In this document: one piece after another, positions 11,043 to 20,046 of the stretch
How positions within the stretch are numbered: position 1 is the stretch's first letter
How the letters are laid out: each line of letters opens with the position of its first letter
Assembly (NCBI RefSeq): GCF_000330505.1
Contig: NW_004443593.1
Location: 109,896-136,885, forward strand
Source: Entamoeba invadens IP1
Lineage: Eukaryota; Evosea; Mastigamoebida; Endamoebidae
Length of the DNA: 26,990 bases
Reading direction: 5' to 3'
Program-made: the position numbers and the translations under genes
Notes under the pieces: generated by a model
What the model was told of the DNA's origin: nothing
The model's database searches: none
The model's input: the letters and a program-made list of their open reading frames with translations, nothing else

Positions 11043-12241
11043 TCAATCCAAATCATTTAATCTGTACACAACAAATTTCTGTATATTAAAGATTACAGAC
11101 CCATCCACGCCACAAATCGTTTGAGTGCAATTTTTGTAATCAAATGATGATTGTGCGCACTTGCAAACGACCTTTTTGTTTGTAGTGTTGTAAACAACAT
11201 TAATATCTCCACACCCAACATCAAAAAACTTGGTGCTGCATTTTACACCAACTGAAAATGCCCAATCGAAATTTTCTGCTTTAATTTTATACATTTTGTA
11301 ATTGTTGTCTCCATTATCTCTCATTTGGAATATAAAACAGTCTTCATCAAATGCATAGTCCGTCGTTTTATCAACTTTTTTAGTCACAACAACACCAAAC
11401 ACATTCTGTTCATAGAGCAGTGCAATGACAAACCCATTCCCTTCATGAAAACACTCTCGAAGTTTAACACTACAACTTTTTAAATTATTTTTATAAGTGA
11501 AAATTAGATCACCAACACTCCTCCCACTCCATTTAAGTATTTGTTCTTTTTCTTTTTTATTTAAAAGGACATCACAATTTTCGAATTCAATTTTGTCACT
11601 GAAATTTGTTTTTACGTGATATTCGCAAAGGGGTTCTTTGTTAGATTCATTGCTGTGATATTCCAATATTTGTTCTTCTATTTCAGACGAACTGATGTTT
11701 AAGTCAATCACGTTACTATCAGTAATAGTATTTTTACTATTATTAATAGTATTTTTACTATCTTCTTTTGGTGACTATAAAATTTCAATTTATTGTATTG
11801 TATTATCAGGGGTGTTGTTTGTGGACTCTTCTTTAAACAACGGCCGTGGTTGAATAACACAGAAGGTCGCGTTAGCTCGTTATTGCAAACTCTCGCTGTG
11901 CAAAAACGTTTTGTATTTCCGTCTTACGGAATGTGTTTCTCTCAAGCTCGTTGTCACAACGGACTTTTTCTGCTTGTAAAAGAAGGTTGAGAGTGTTGTC
12001 TCTAAACGTAACAATCTCAACACCATATTGTTCGCATTGGGTTTTCATCATTTCAAGCAAATTGGTCAATTCTAATAGTTTTGATAAGCAATTTGTTATT
12101 TCTTTTAACAAATAATGCGTTTTGTTTCATTTTTTATTTGATGTTAAGACTCGCAGTGATCTTTTCAATGGATTTGTCAAGGTTTAAACCATCAATAGAA
12201 GTTGGTAAAACTAATTTGGGTGATGAAACGTGAGCTTCCAT
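11043..12241 (-). pseudogene. coiled-coil/TLDc-domain gene split over three frames (unresolved introns or decay)
   Basis: Three minus-strand pieces line up as one gene. A: ATG at 12241, MEAHVSSPKLVLPTSIDG through SIEKITASLNIK, ending at TAA 12136-12134. B: from about 12126 to TAA 11874-11872, a charged heptad-like coiled coil (KEITNCLSKLLEL, EKVRCDNELERNTFRKTE). C: from 11774 to TAA at 11043, a TLDc domain (LLNKKEKEQILKWSG, GFVIALLYEQNVFGVVV, FDEDCFIFQM). Entamoeba has a family combining a coiled coil with a TLDc domain; TLDc domains are linked to oxidative-stress and V-ATPase functions in other eukaryotes, but the role here is unknown. B and C can be joined in frame by a 133-nt intron from GTTTGC at 11890 to TAG at 11758. 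A and B have no convincing intron, and A ends in a stop plus a frame change. Either it is a pseudogene or it has atypical introns. Confidence 0.6.
11724..11762 (-). repeat. short tandem, self-complementary repeat in the TLDc gene
   Basis: The block ATAGTATTTTTACTAT occurs twice about 20 bp apart. Each copy is itself an inverted repeat (ATAGTA/TACTAT). In the TLDc frame it would encode the repeated peptide SKNTI(N/T). It lies in the linker between the coiled coil and the TLDc domain, or inside the candidate intron boundary. Confidence 0.7.
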
Positions 12242-12316
12242 TGTTGCTTTTAGTTTTACTATACTGTGGTCAATGTCTGAATTGTAATTTAAATAATTAT
12301 ACTCTATTTTCTATTA

Positions 12317-12357
12317 TTTGAATAATTAACATGTTTTTTCTATAATAATTATTCAAA
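12317..12357. repeat. 12-bp perfect inverted repeat (hairpin)
   Basis: TTTGAATAATTA at 12317-12328 is the exact reverse complement of TAATTATTCAAA at 12346-12357, with a 17-nt loop. It lies between the divergent TLDc gene and the truncated kinase. It could be a cruciform or transcript hairpin, or chance in AT-rich DNA. Confidence 0.5.
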
Positions 12358-12481
12358 ATTATATTCAACTTTTTAATTAACAGAAAGGATTAAATACCGT
12401 TTCCGTCTTTTTACAGCCTCTAATCGATTTAACAGTTATAACTAATAACATTATAAGAAAAAGTATAATACAAATTACCAC

Positions 12482-13609
12482 ATCTGACAGAAAAAGTCTC
12501 CACGAGGAATAAATTTAGTCGCGAGTTGTTGTGTCTTGGCAACAATAAGACACATCATATAAAAATGCAGTTGAAAATGAAAGAAGGGAATGATGTTTAT
12601 GAAATCCAAGCCAATCCCCCTCTTGTGACATTGAAACCAAATTATGCTTGCGAATTTGAAATATCTCTAAAACCAAATTTCACATCAAAAATAGAAGACA
12701 AAATCGCGTGTGTGACTTTAAACATCACTAAAGGGACAGAAGATGTTATTGAAATACCAATCAGAGCAACAACTGTCATGTCATATCGTCTTGATTATCA
12801 CGAATTGATAGAAGATAAAAAAATCGGAGAAGGCTCCTTTGGAATAGTTTATTTAGGCACTTTTAGAGGAAATGTGGTTTGTATCAAGAAGATGAAAGAA
12901 CTGTTAATAAATCAAAAATCACAAGAAAATGAATTTGAGAAGGAAGTTGATATGTTGGCTAAATTTAGAAGTGAGTATATTGTGCACTTTTATGGAGCTG
13001 TCTTTGTGCCAAATAACGTGTGTATTGTCAACATGGATTTGCTCAACATGGAAGTTTACAAGACTTGATAAATCACAAAACAAGTGATGTAGTTAAACTT
13101 AAAATCCGTTTAAAAATGATGATAGACGCAGCTAAAGGAATTCAATATTTACATGAGAATGGAATTTTACACAGAGACTTTAAGCCAGACAATTTCCGAT
13201 ATTTTCACTTGATATTAACGATAAAATAAATGCTAAACTGACAGACTTTGGGAATAGTAGAATTATTATTATGCTGCTGACAAACATGACATTCACAAAA
13301 GGAATTGGCACACCAGTGTATATGGCACCTGAAATTTTAAAACAAGATAAATACAAGAAGCCAGCTGATGTATATTCGTTTGCGATTACTATGTTCGAGT
13401 GCTTTGGTTGGCAAAAAGCCTACTCTGGTATGGAGTTCAATTTTTCATGGAAAATCGCCGAGTTTGTTATTTTCGGCCATAGACTTGATAACAATCGAAA
13501 TATACACCATAAAATATATATGATTATTCAAAAGTGTTGTATCCAAAAACCTAATGATCGAACTGATATAGAAAATGTTATAAAAGAACTTCAGGATGTT
13601 TCAATTTAA
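12482..13609 (+). pseudogene. 5'-truncated, frameshifted TMK kinase copy
   Basis: Three frames together reconstruct the intracellular end of a TMK. Seen: a juxtamembrane Ig-like domain (PPLVTLKPNYACEFEI, near-identical to PPLVTLKPGYACEFEI in the large kinase); glycine loop GEGSFGIVYLG; CIKK with the catalytic Lys; then a frame change near 13025-13040 (QHGSLQDL), HRDFKPDN; another frame change near 13197-13210, DFGNSR, GTPVYMAPEILKQ and a kinase tail ending at TAA 13607-13609. There is no signal peptide, ectodomain or membrane span: the similarity begins around RELLCLGN at 12520. The loss of the 5' part and two indels show a dead duplicate. The sequence is close to, but clearly diverged from, the 1466-8920 gene. 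It would make no complete kinase unless the genome sequence contains errors. Confidence 0.9.
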
Positions 13610-14030
13610 TTACGGTTATATTAATTGAATATTAATTAAACTTTTAAAATAAAAATCATAATTATTTGTTGTTTTTATACAAAAATAAAATAAAAATACA
13701 TTTATCAAAAAAAACAATAATTACTTTATTATCAAAAGTTTTAATATGTATGTTAATTGGTTGTATTAAATAAAAAATAATTGATTCAATCAAGTTAATT
13801 AAGTTGTTTGTTTTTACAACGTTATTACATGTGTTTTTAAAAAAAAAATATTTGGGTCTTAATTTTTTGTTTCATAATATTAAAATAATAATGATTACAT
13901 ACAACAAAAACTACTTCGTACAATAATTGGTGAAAGCAAATTTATATATTAAACAGAAATTGTTATTTAAAATTTACAAAATTTCTTAGAATATATTTTA
14001 ATTGATTATTAAAACGACTTCAAAACAATA
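13610..14030. other. intergenic AT-rich DNA between kinase remnants
   Basis: About 420 bases of A/T-rich sequence. No gene recognised. It may include fully eroded parts of the kinase copy whose recognisable piece starts at 14031. Confidence 0.5.
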
Positions 14031-14150
14031 GTTCCTGAAGTTTAGCAAAAAGAGAAGTACAAAATGTCAACAGACATCTATTCATTTGTAATTAACATTT
14101 ACACACGTTTTTGTAAAGATCAAAAAATACAGAGTCCGTTTATATTTACT
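14031..14150 (+). pseudogene. eroded TMK kinase fragment (third copy)
   Basis: Read in the frame of 14031, the DNA gives VPEV*QKEKYKMSTDIYSF and then VINIYTRFCKDQKI. This aligns with APEILKQEKYKKSADIYSF, TMFECFRWKDAYDKI of the intact kinase. There is a TAG at 14043-14045 and nothing recognisable on either side. It is a relic of the activation-segment/subdomain VIII-IX region of a further TMK copy in the same orientation as the other two. Confidence 0.75.
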
Positions 14151-14165
14151 TTATTCAAGGGGATA

Positions 14166-14176
14166 TAGCACAACGG
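14166..14176 (+). promoter_or_regulatory. Pol III A box
   Basis: TAGCACAACGG fits the eukaryotic internal A-box consensus TRGYNNARNNG inside the tRNA gene. Confidence 0.75.
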
Positions 14177-14222
14177 TAGTGCATTTCCTTTCAATGAGAA
14201 CAATTTTAGGAAAAAGATGTTG

Positions 14223-14233
14223 GGTTCGACTCC
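14223..14233 (+). promoter_or_regulatory. Pol III B box
   Basis: GGTTCGACTCC is an exact match to the B-box consensus GGTTCGANTCC. With the A box it indicates an intact internal promoter. Confidence 0.8.
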
Positions 14234-14248
14234 CATTATCCCCATTTA

Positions 14249-14255
14249 TTTTTTT
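14249..14255 (+). terminator. Pol III T-run terminator
   Basis: Seven consecutive T residues begin five bases after the tRNA 3' end, as expected for RNA polymerase III termination. Confidence 0.75.
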
Positions 14256-14766
14256 AAACAAAATTAATTGTTATTAAAATGTATTTAAATAAGATTTGTT
14301 AAAGGTTTGTTTTTATATCGTACGGCGTATTTAGCCATTGTTTAACTGAAAAAAAAATAAAAATAAAAAAAATAAAAAACAAGCAATGAAGCTGGTGCAT
14401 TGAGTAGGATTTTAAGTGATATAATTTGACGTTTTGTGCTTTATTTCTTGCATTTAATGTCATTAATCAAATTAATCAGTAGCATTAATATAGCCATGAA
14501 ATTGTATTACAACACCATTTACTACTATTCGTAAAACACCCGAAGAGAAGTTTTCCAATCTTATTAGTATATATATTTTTATTTTTTACTACATAATCAT
14601 TTTCAGTTTTGTTGTGTTTTTAATTAACTTTACGATACTGTTACTGTTTTAAATAAAACACAAATTTTGTTTTTTTGAACTAGATATGATATACAAAAAA
14701 CTTACCTTGTGGCGACTTTTTTGAAATTTAAACACTAAACAAACCAATCGCGCAAACAATAATTTA
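14256..14766. other. spacer between tRNA and transposon
   Basis: A/T-rich DNA with no recognised gene or repeat up to the left end of the transposon. Confidence 0.5.
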
Positions 14767-14791
14767 TAAAGGGGGGCTAAAAAACCGCTTC
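14767..14791 (+). repeat. left terminal inverted repeat of the transposon
   Basis: It matches the reverse complement of 20022-20046 at 24 of 25 positions (C14777 versus A). A weaker match continues inward, including a second partial GAAAAATCGCTTC at about 14796-14808. Confidence 0.85.
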
Positions 14792-15983
14792 TTTTGAAAA
14801 ATCGCTTCTTTTTTTTATGGTAAAAATAATAAAAATGTTATTTATTTTGTCTTTTTTGTTATTGTTTTTTCGTTTACAAAAAGAAAAAATAACAACGACA
14901 ACAACATTGCCAAAGCTCTTTAAGAATATTTTAGAAGGAAAATCAATTATTTCTTATTTTATTGGGAAAAAAACATCATAGTTTAGCCACAGGTTATGTA
15001 TTCTTTCAGGAAAGTTACGAAAACAATGACGAAAAACAAATCATAAATAGACTACGATTACAAAACATTTTCAAGTTATTTTTGACTTTATTACAAATTA
15101 TTAAAATATAATAAAAACAACTAAAACAAATTAATTGAATAAGTCTAACGCAGCTTTCACCTCGTTGATATGATGCACATGGACTGCCCAGTTAGATTAA
15201 ATTAAATAAGGAAAGTCGCTTTAGTCTTGATTTGTTTTGAAGTTGTAACGTATCAAACACGACACGTTTATGGCACAAAATGTTAAACCACATTTTTTTA
15301 TTTGTTATTGTCAAAACCATCCACGCACTCTTTCCTCTCCTCACCATGTCAAACACTCTCTCGCCATAATTTATTTCACCTCCTCATTTGTTTACACATA
15401 TATAAATACCAGTTTTATAAGTTTAAATACTCTTTTTGAAAAGACGAATTATTTTCCAATCAAAGTAGTTTTGAATATTTTTTATCAAAAATCCCATATT
15501 TTTGTATTAAAGAAAGGCTCATTTTTTAAAGTTTGTAATATTGATGTTTCCATAACAGAATTTAAAATTGTAAACAACCATTTTTTCTAAAATGAAAAAC
15601 AACAAATTGTTTAAAAGGAAACAATTTGTGAATTGCGATAGAAGTGATAATTGTTTTTATACTTATTTGTTATTATAATTTTCATTATTTATATTTATTA
15701 TTGAAAGACAAAAATCGAAAATACAGATCTCAATAATATGATATTTTTTTAATTAAATAACTAAAATAAACTAGATGTTATAAAAACAAATCATTTTGTC
15801 GATAAAATAAATTATATCTTTATTAATATCACTTCTAATTTTTAACATTTCAATTATTTTTGTTAATTTTTATCGCAAAGTTTTTTATTAAATAATTATA
15901 AAAAACAAATTATAAAAAACTCCAAATAAAATAAATTTATAGTTAAAATTAATTAAACCAATACCATCTTAAATTAAAATTGT
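14792..15983. other. noncoding left arm of the transposon
   Basis: A/T-rich. A 106-codon frame at 15270-15590 (+) starts with ATG but has no recognisable domain and is probably chance. No second transposon gene is seen. Confidence 0.5.
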
Positions 15984-17689
15984 TTAAGAATCATTCTCAT
16001 TGTCGACTTTTCGAGGTTTCTTCCCTTTGTTGACTTTCTTTTTGGTTTCCTTTGAGACTCTATCGAGTCGCTCTTTTTCAAGACGGCGCTTTTTTATTTG
16101 AGTGTTTTCAAGAGAAATACGTTTGGGTTCTTTTGTTTCTTTGGGGGTCCCCATCTTTCCCAAGAATTTAGAGGCGTCTCTTGCTGAATTTATTTAAATT
16201 CTTATAACACCATGAATCAAATCGGATGGGTTATAATTAGGATTGATTTTTAAAGCTTTTTCTATTTCCTCTTGTGTTGGTTTTTTCACAGCCACTGTGA
16301 TTCCAGCCTGAGAAAATGCGCTTGTAACATTGTCCCCATTTGCAACCACTTCCCAAGAATAGAGAATTTCTTTAATTCTTTCTTCTTCTGAAAGGTTCAC
16401 AAAACCTTTCAAAAGATTTTTAAAATCGGGAGAATCCATTTTTAGAATATTTCCGACTTTGTGCTCAAATTTCCCCTCTTTTTCTTTTAACTCAAATTTG
16501 TGCTGCATCAACCCATTTTTGTTTTGTAAAAACACCTTTTCTATCCCAAAAATTCCCAAGTCTAAAGGCTGACACAGATGAGAACTATGGGCAACTTCTT
16601 TGATCATTTCGACGTGATTTTCTAAAAATAGATCTTCTATTTGTTTAGAAAAGTGACCAGAGAATCCATCGAGAATTAAGTATCCTTTCGTATCCGATCT
16701 AACTCCCATTTGCTCTCTTTTTGCCTTAATTGTTGGGAAAAAGACTCTTTTTAGCCAAAGCGTGTAAAGGTCTGTTGTCAGCATACCGGATGGTGGTGTT
16801 CTAATAATAGCTCTTCCACTAAAAATAGCAAGCGTGGTGTCTAACAAGGATAGACGTTTTGTACCACAAGTGGAGTAAGTTTTGTTCCATCAACACAAAT
16901 GCAACAAAGTAAACTAATTCTGGCTTTATCCCGATCCACTTCGGTATAAACCTGCTCTCCCGACTCAACAGATGCATAAACAATTTGTTGAGTGGCGTCT
17001 ACCCATTGAGCAAAACCAACTTCGTCTAAATTAAAAACCAATTCGAAACGTACCCCATCAAGTTTTTTCTTTAAGTTGGTATAATAGGACATAATTGACT
17101 CTGGTTTAACTTCTGCCCTATTTTTTTCCATTACAGGTGCCACTTTTTTCTCTAAACCTTCAATGTGTCCGACAATTTAATGCAATTGCCTCCTCTCTAA
17201 ATTTTTCCCGAAATTTTGCTTAATAAATAAGCCAGCACCCAAAGAAGAAGAACTCCCCACATTTTTAATTTCAGCTTGAAGTTTTTCAATTTCTAAATCT
17301 GTTAGCTTTCTTGGTCGTCCTTTTTCGGGTTTTTGTCCTGTTTTCATTTCTTTTTTAATTTTAGAAATTTGTGTTTTAACTCCATGAGATTTCATTGTCC
17401 CGAAAAAAAGCTCCAAAGAGACCAAAAAAGAAAGATTGTTTGTTTTGAGCGATTCTGAAATATCGGACGGAAGTTCAAAAAAACAAAAACGGATCTGATC
17501 TCTAAAAGAATGAAAATTGAGCCAAATTACATTTTTTTCTAAATTTTTAAACTTTTCAAAAGTGTCTGGACATGATTTAAGATATTCAATGAGGCCTAAA
17601 CTATTTGGAATTTTAGGACCTGCAAGGTGGAGGCTTTTAACCTTTTCCGAGCTCAGTTTATAAGGTTGTTTAATACCAGAAGATGCCAT
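15984..17689 (-). pseudogene. pogo/Tigger-like DDE transposase, two nonsense codons and one frameshift
   Basis: Minus-strand coding region of about 568 codons from ATG 17689 (MASSGIKQPYKLSSEKVKS). The N-terminal third is basic (GRPRKLTDLEIEKLQAEI) and probably binds DNA. The catalytic core follows: NLDEVGF with the first Asp at 17026-17024, LILDGFSGH with the second at 16670-16668, and QPLDLGIFG with the third at 16562-16560, so 35 residues lie between the second and third Asp. This is the DDE_1 pattern of pogo/Tigger transposases, which cut and paste at TA sites. Lesions: TAA at 17179-17177 in frame; a one-base shift near 16855-16865; TAA at 16196-16194. After the last TAA the same frame runs on for a basic tail (ETKKKVNKGKKPRK) to TAA 15986-15984, so the ancestral C-terminus was longer. 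A short basic tail is otherwise unexplained. Confidence 0.85.
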
Positions 17690-18686
17690 AAGTTTATAAA
17701 GATTATGTTTGGTCGAATTATATATCACATGATGTTTTAAGGATTCTGATAAATATTAAAAATGTAATTATTTAAATTATAATGTATAGTTTTATTGTTG
17801 GCGTGCATCACTTTTTTTATCTGAACTTACTCATAATTGTATGTAGTATACCTGGGTTATCAAATGGGGTTTTAAGCTCAATCAACTAATTGGATTGATG
17901 TGTTGTTATTGATTAGGCTCGCTGCAAACAATTTAAGTATTGTTATATTTAATGAACGAATGTTTTGTGTGTGTTGGATTTGTTTTTTATTGAATAGATT
18001 AATTTAATTACTAAAATACAATTGATAGTTTTTATTTAAAAAAACTATTTACATTCTATTAATAAATAATAATCATTCTGATATTTTTTAGTAAATATAG
18101 TTTTATATTTATTGTTCTTTGGTTATATCATTTCGTTACTTTAATTAAAGAATCTATAAAACATAAAACGCATGTTTTGATTTGGATCGATATAAATGAA
18201 AGCCACAACATAATTCATTTAACTGTCAAGTAAATAAGAGTATACAACTAAATTGATTCTTCGGTGAATCGAATTTATTAACAACTATAATTGAATTATT
18301 TTTAATATTCGTAATTGTGTTGTATGTTCACTATTGGGGCAGTGATGAAGTTCAGAAACCAATTTTTTCTTTTCTCTTCCTATCTTTAATTTCATCCCTT
18401 TGTGAATTAATTTAATAATATTTTAATTTAATTAACTATAAAAAATCATTTTTTATCCTATAATAAACACCAAATTAACACTATGAATGCTTGATGAAAC
18501 ACTGTGTAAATAATTAATAAAAACTATTTTTGTCTTTCGGGCAACAATTAAATGTGTCATTGTATCATTCTTCATTTAAAAACTATCATCTTTTGGTTAC
18601 ATGTTGAAAGAATACAACCTCTTTCTTCAACAATTTTTATACCCAAATTGATAAATACATTTTTGGGCAACACAATTGAATGGACA

Positions 18687-18700
18687 ATAAAACCGATACC
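18687..18700 (+). repeat. subterminal motif, AAAACCGATACC copy 1
   Basis: ATAAAACCGATACC shares the AAAACCG core with the transposon ends. It could be a transposase-binding site. Confidence 0.5.
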
Positions 18701-18784
18701 TTCACCATCTTGGCTTTATATAACTTAAAAATATAACCAATTATAGTACAATGCCATATTATTTTTTTGTGATTTTGCTCGAGG

Positions 18785-18800
18785 TTTTAAAACCGCTTCC
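18785..18800 (+). repeat. internal end-like motif AAAACCGCTTCC
   Basis: TTTTAAAACCGCTTCC repeats the inner part of the left terminal repeat in the same orientation, 1.2 kb from the right end. Confidence 0.55.
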
Positions 18801-19051
18801 CTTCTTTTTGGTGTAAACTTGCCAATAAATTACATGTATTTTGGTATTTAAAAGTAAATTATGCCACATTTTTGAAACTTTTATTCGAGTTAATTTTATC
18901 AGCAAAATATTATATTTTGTTGCCAATTTGTTAAAAATTGTAGTATGAAACACGGATTTTTTTGATTTTTTTTACCAATAAGAAATGTTGCCGACTTTGG
19001 AGATACCATGCACTATCTTTTTCGTCTTATTGTTATCCTCTCTTCTCGGCG

Positions 19052-19066
19052 TATAAAACCGATACC
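19052..19066 (+). repeat. subterminal motif, AAAACCGATACC copy 2
   Basis: TATAAAACCGATACC repeats the motif at 18687-18700. Confidence 0.5.
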
Positions 19067-19188
19067 ATACCAAATTAAAAATGAACAACACTAAAATAAT
19101 ACCAAAAAGACTGGTTTTGTAAAAATAATTGAAAAGTTTTTAAATTTTATCAAAAAACACAGAAAAAATATATCGGCATCCAAGCGTC

Positions 19189-19203
19189 TTAAAAACCGCT
19201 TCC
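19189..19203 (+). repeat. internal end-like motif AAAAACCGCTTCC
   Basis: TTAAAAACCGCTTCC again matches the inner part of the terminal repeat, about 400 bp after the copy at 18785. Confidence 0.55.
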
Positions 19204-19447
19204 ATCATTTTGTACTTTAAATTTTATTGAAAATTACCATATTTATTGTTTTGCTTCGTTTTTGGTCATAATTTATTAAAAAATTGTTCACACACTTGAA
19301 GATGCATCGTACATACAATACTCAACATGAACTTGAAAAAGAGTTGGGAATGGGTAATTCAAACGTCTTCACTTGGAACTTGCCAATATAAAATATTTAA
19401 ATTTGGCCATAAAACGCACTTTTGATTAATTGAGGAATAAATTTGTA

Positions 19448-19469
19448 GGGGTGATGGAAAAAAGGTGCA
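19448..19469 (+). repeat. direct repeat ending AAAAAAGGTGCA, copy 1
   Basis: The stretch starts GGGGTGATGG and ends AAAAAAGGTGCA. A close copy lies at 19627-19647, about 180 bp away. Confidence 0.6.
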
Positions 19470-19626
19470 TTTATCTTCTGATACAAAAATGTAGGTATAT
19501 CATTATAAAATATGATCAAACTCTGTTAGAACATTAAATTTTATTCTTGAGTATGTTTATAACCACCACGAGTATCATCGATTCTACTCTTAAAAAACAA
19601 TGAAAAAAAATTAGAGGAAAATAAAG

Positions 19627-19647
19627 GGGGTGTGAAAAAAAGGTGCA
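19627..19647 (+). repeat. direct repeat ending AAAAAAGGTGCA, copy 2
   Basis: The stretch starts GGGGTGTG and ends AAAAAAGGTGCA, near-identical to 19448-19469. Confidence 0.6.
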
Positions 19648-20021
19648 CTCATAGGTTCAAGATTTATTAGTATTTGTATTTCAACAAAAAATCGAAAAAG
19701 AGTTTGAAAAACAATTCAAAATAATTTTTGGTGTGTAACATTTTATTTTCGTTTTTATGTAATTAATTGTCCTCAAAATAAACTTTTGCTTGCTACTTTT
19801 AATAGTCTCGGTTTATGGCTTCGGCAAACTTTGCTTTTTTTATGTAATAAAAAATTTTCACAAAAAAATAAAAAGGCTCTTTTCATTTTGTAAAATATTG
19901 TTTGAATAAAAAACCCTGAATTTTTTCTTTTTTTGTTGAAACGGGAAAAAAATAAACTATAAATTTAATTATAATTAAATTAACAAAAAACTACTTTTTT
20001 GAAAAAATCGGTTTTTAAGCG

Positions 20022-20046
20022 GAAGCGGTTTTTTATCCCCCCTTTA
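20022..20046 (-). repeat. right terminal inverted repeat of the transposon
   Basis: Reverse complement of the left end with one mismatch. It ends with CCCCCC followed by TTTA, placing a TA at 20045-20046. Confidence 0.85.

Larger units (their letters stand above)
14159..14244 (+). tRNA. intron-containing tRNA gene, anticodon probably UCA (alternatively UUC)
   Basis: A full class I cloverleaf can be drawn. Acceptor 14159-14165 pairs with 14237-14243, 7 of 7, with discriminator A14244. D-arm GCAC/GTGC with loop AACGGTA. Anticodon stem TTTCC (14184-14188) pairs 5 of 5 with GGAAA (14209-14213). T-loop TTCGACT. The anticodon loop has 20 nt, which is 7 plus a 13-nt intron at the usual place after position 37 (14195-14207). 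That gives U33, anticodon UCA at 14191-14193, A37. UCA would decode UGA. Weak points: the variable region then has 6 nt and T49-T65 is a mismatch. Shifting the loop by one gives UUC (Glu, loop CUUUCA) with a 5-nt variable region, but the stem is worse and position 26 is lost. The D-loop resembles eukaryotic tRNA-Trp. It is not a tRNA-Sec, which has a longer acceptor and variable arm. CCA is not encoded. Confidence 0.8.
17690..20021. other. noncoding right arm of the transposon
   Basis: About 2.3 kb with no convincing gene. It contains four internal AAAACCG-type motifs and two similar purine-rich repeats, listed separately. The rest is A/T-rich and the small open frames look random. Confidence 0.55.
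14767..20046. mobile_element. pogo/Tigger-like DNA transposon with 25-bp TIRs, dead transposase
   Basis: The two ends are near-perfect inverted repeats (24 of 25 positions) that start TAAAGGGGGG and end ACCGCTTC. TA lies at each outer edge (14767-14768 and 20045-20046), as expected for a TA target-site duplication of the Tc1/mariner/pogo superfamily. Inside on the minus strand is a DDE transposase with stops and a frameshift. The element is about 5.28 kb, long for its 1.7 kb coding region. It has large noncoding flanks with several internal copies of the end motif. It may have taken in other insertions. It cannot move on its own with this transposase. Confidence 0.8.

Noticed and set aside
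12482..13609. Programmed frameshifting in the second kinase copy
   Set aside because: Two shifts, a missing ectodomain, no slippery heptamer recognised; plain decay is simpler.
14159..14244. Selenocysteine tRNA
   Set aside because: Acceptor has 7 bp and the variable region is 6 nt; tRNA-Sec needs a longer acceptor/T axis and a long variable arm. No SECIS-like element was identified after the kinase.
15270..15590. 106-codon ORF as a second transposon gene
   Set aside because: No domain, A/T-driven composition, and no sign of a regulatory or DNA-binding motif.
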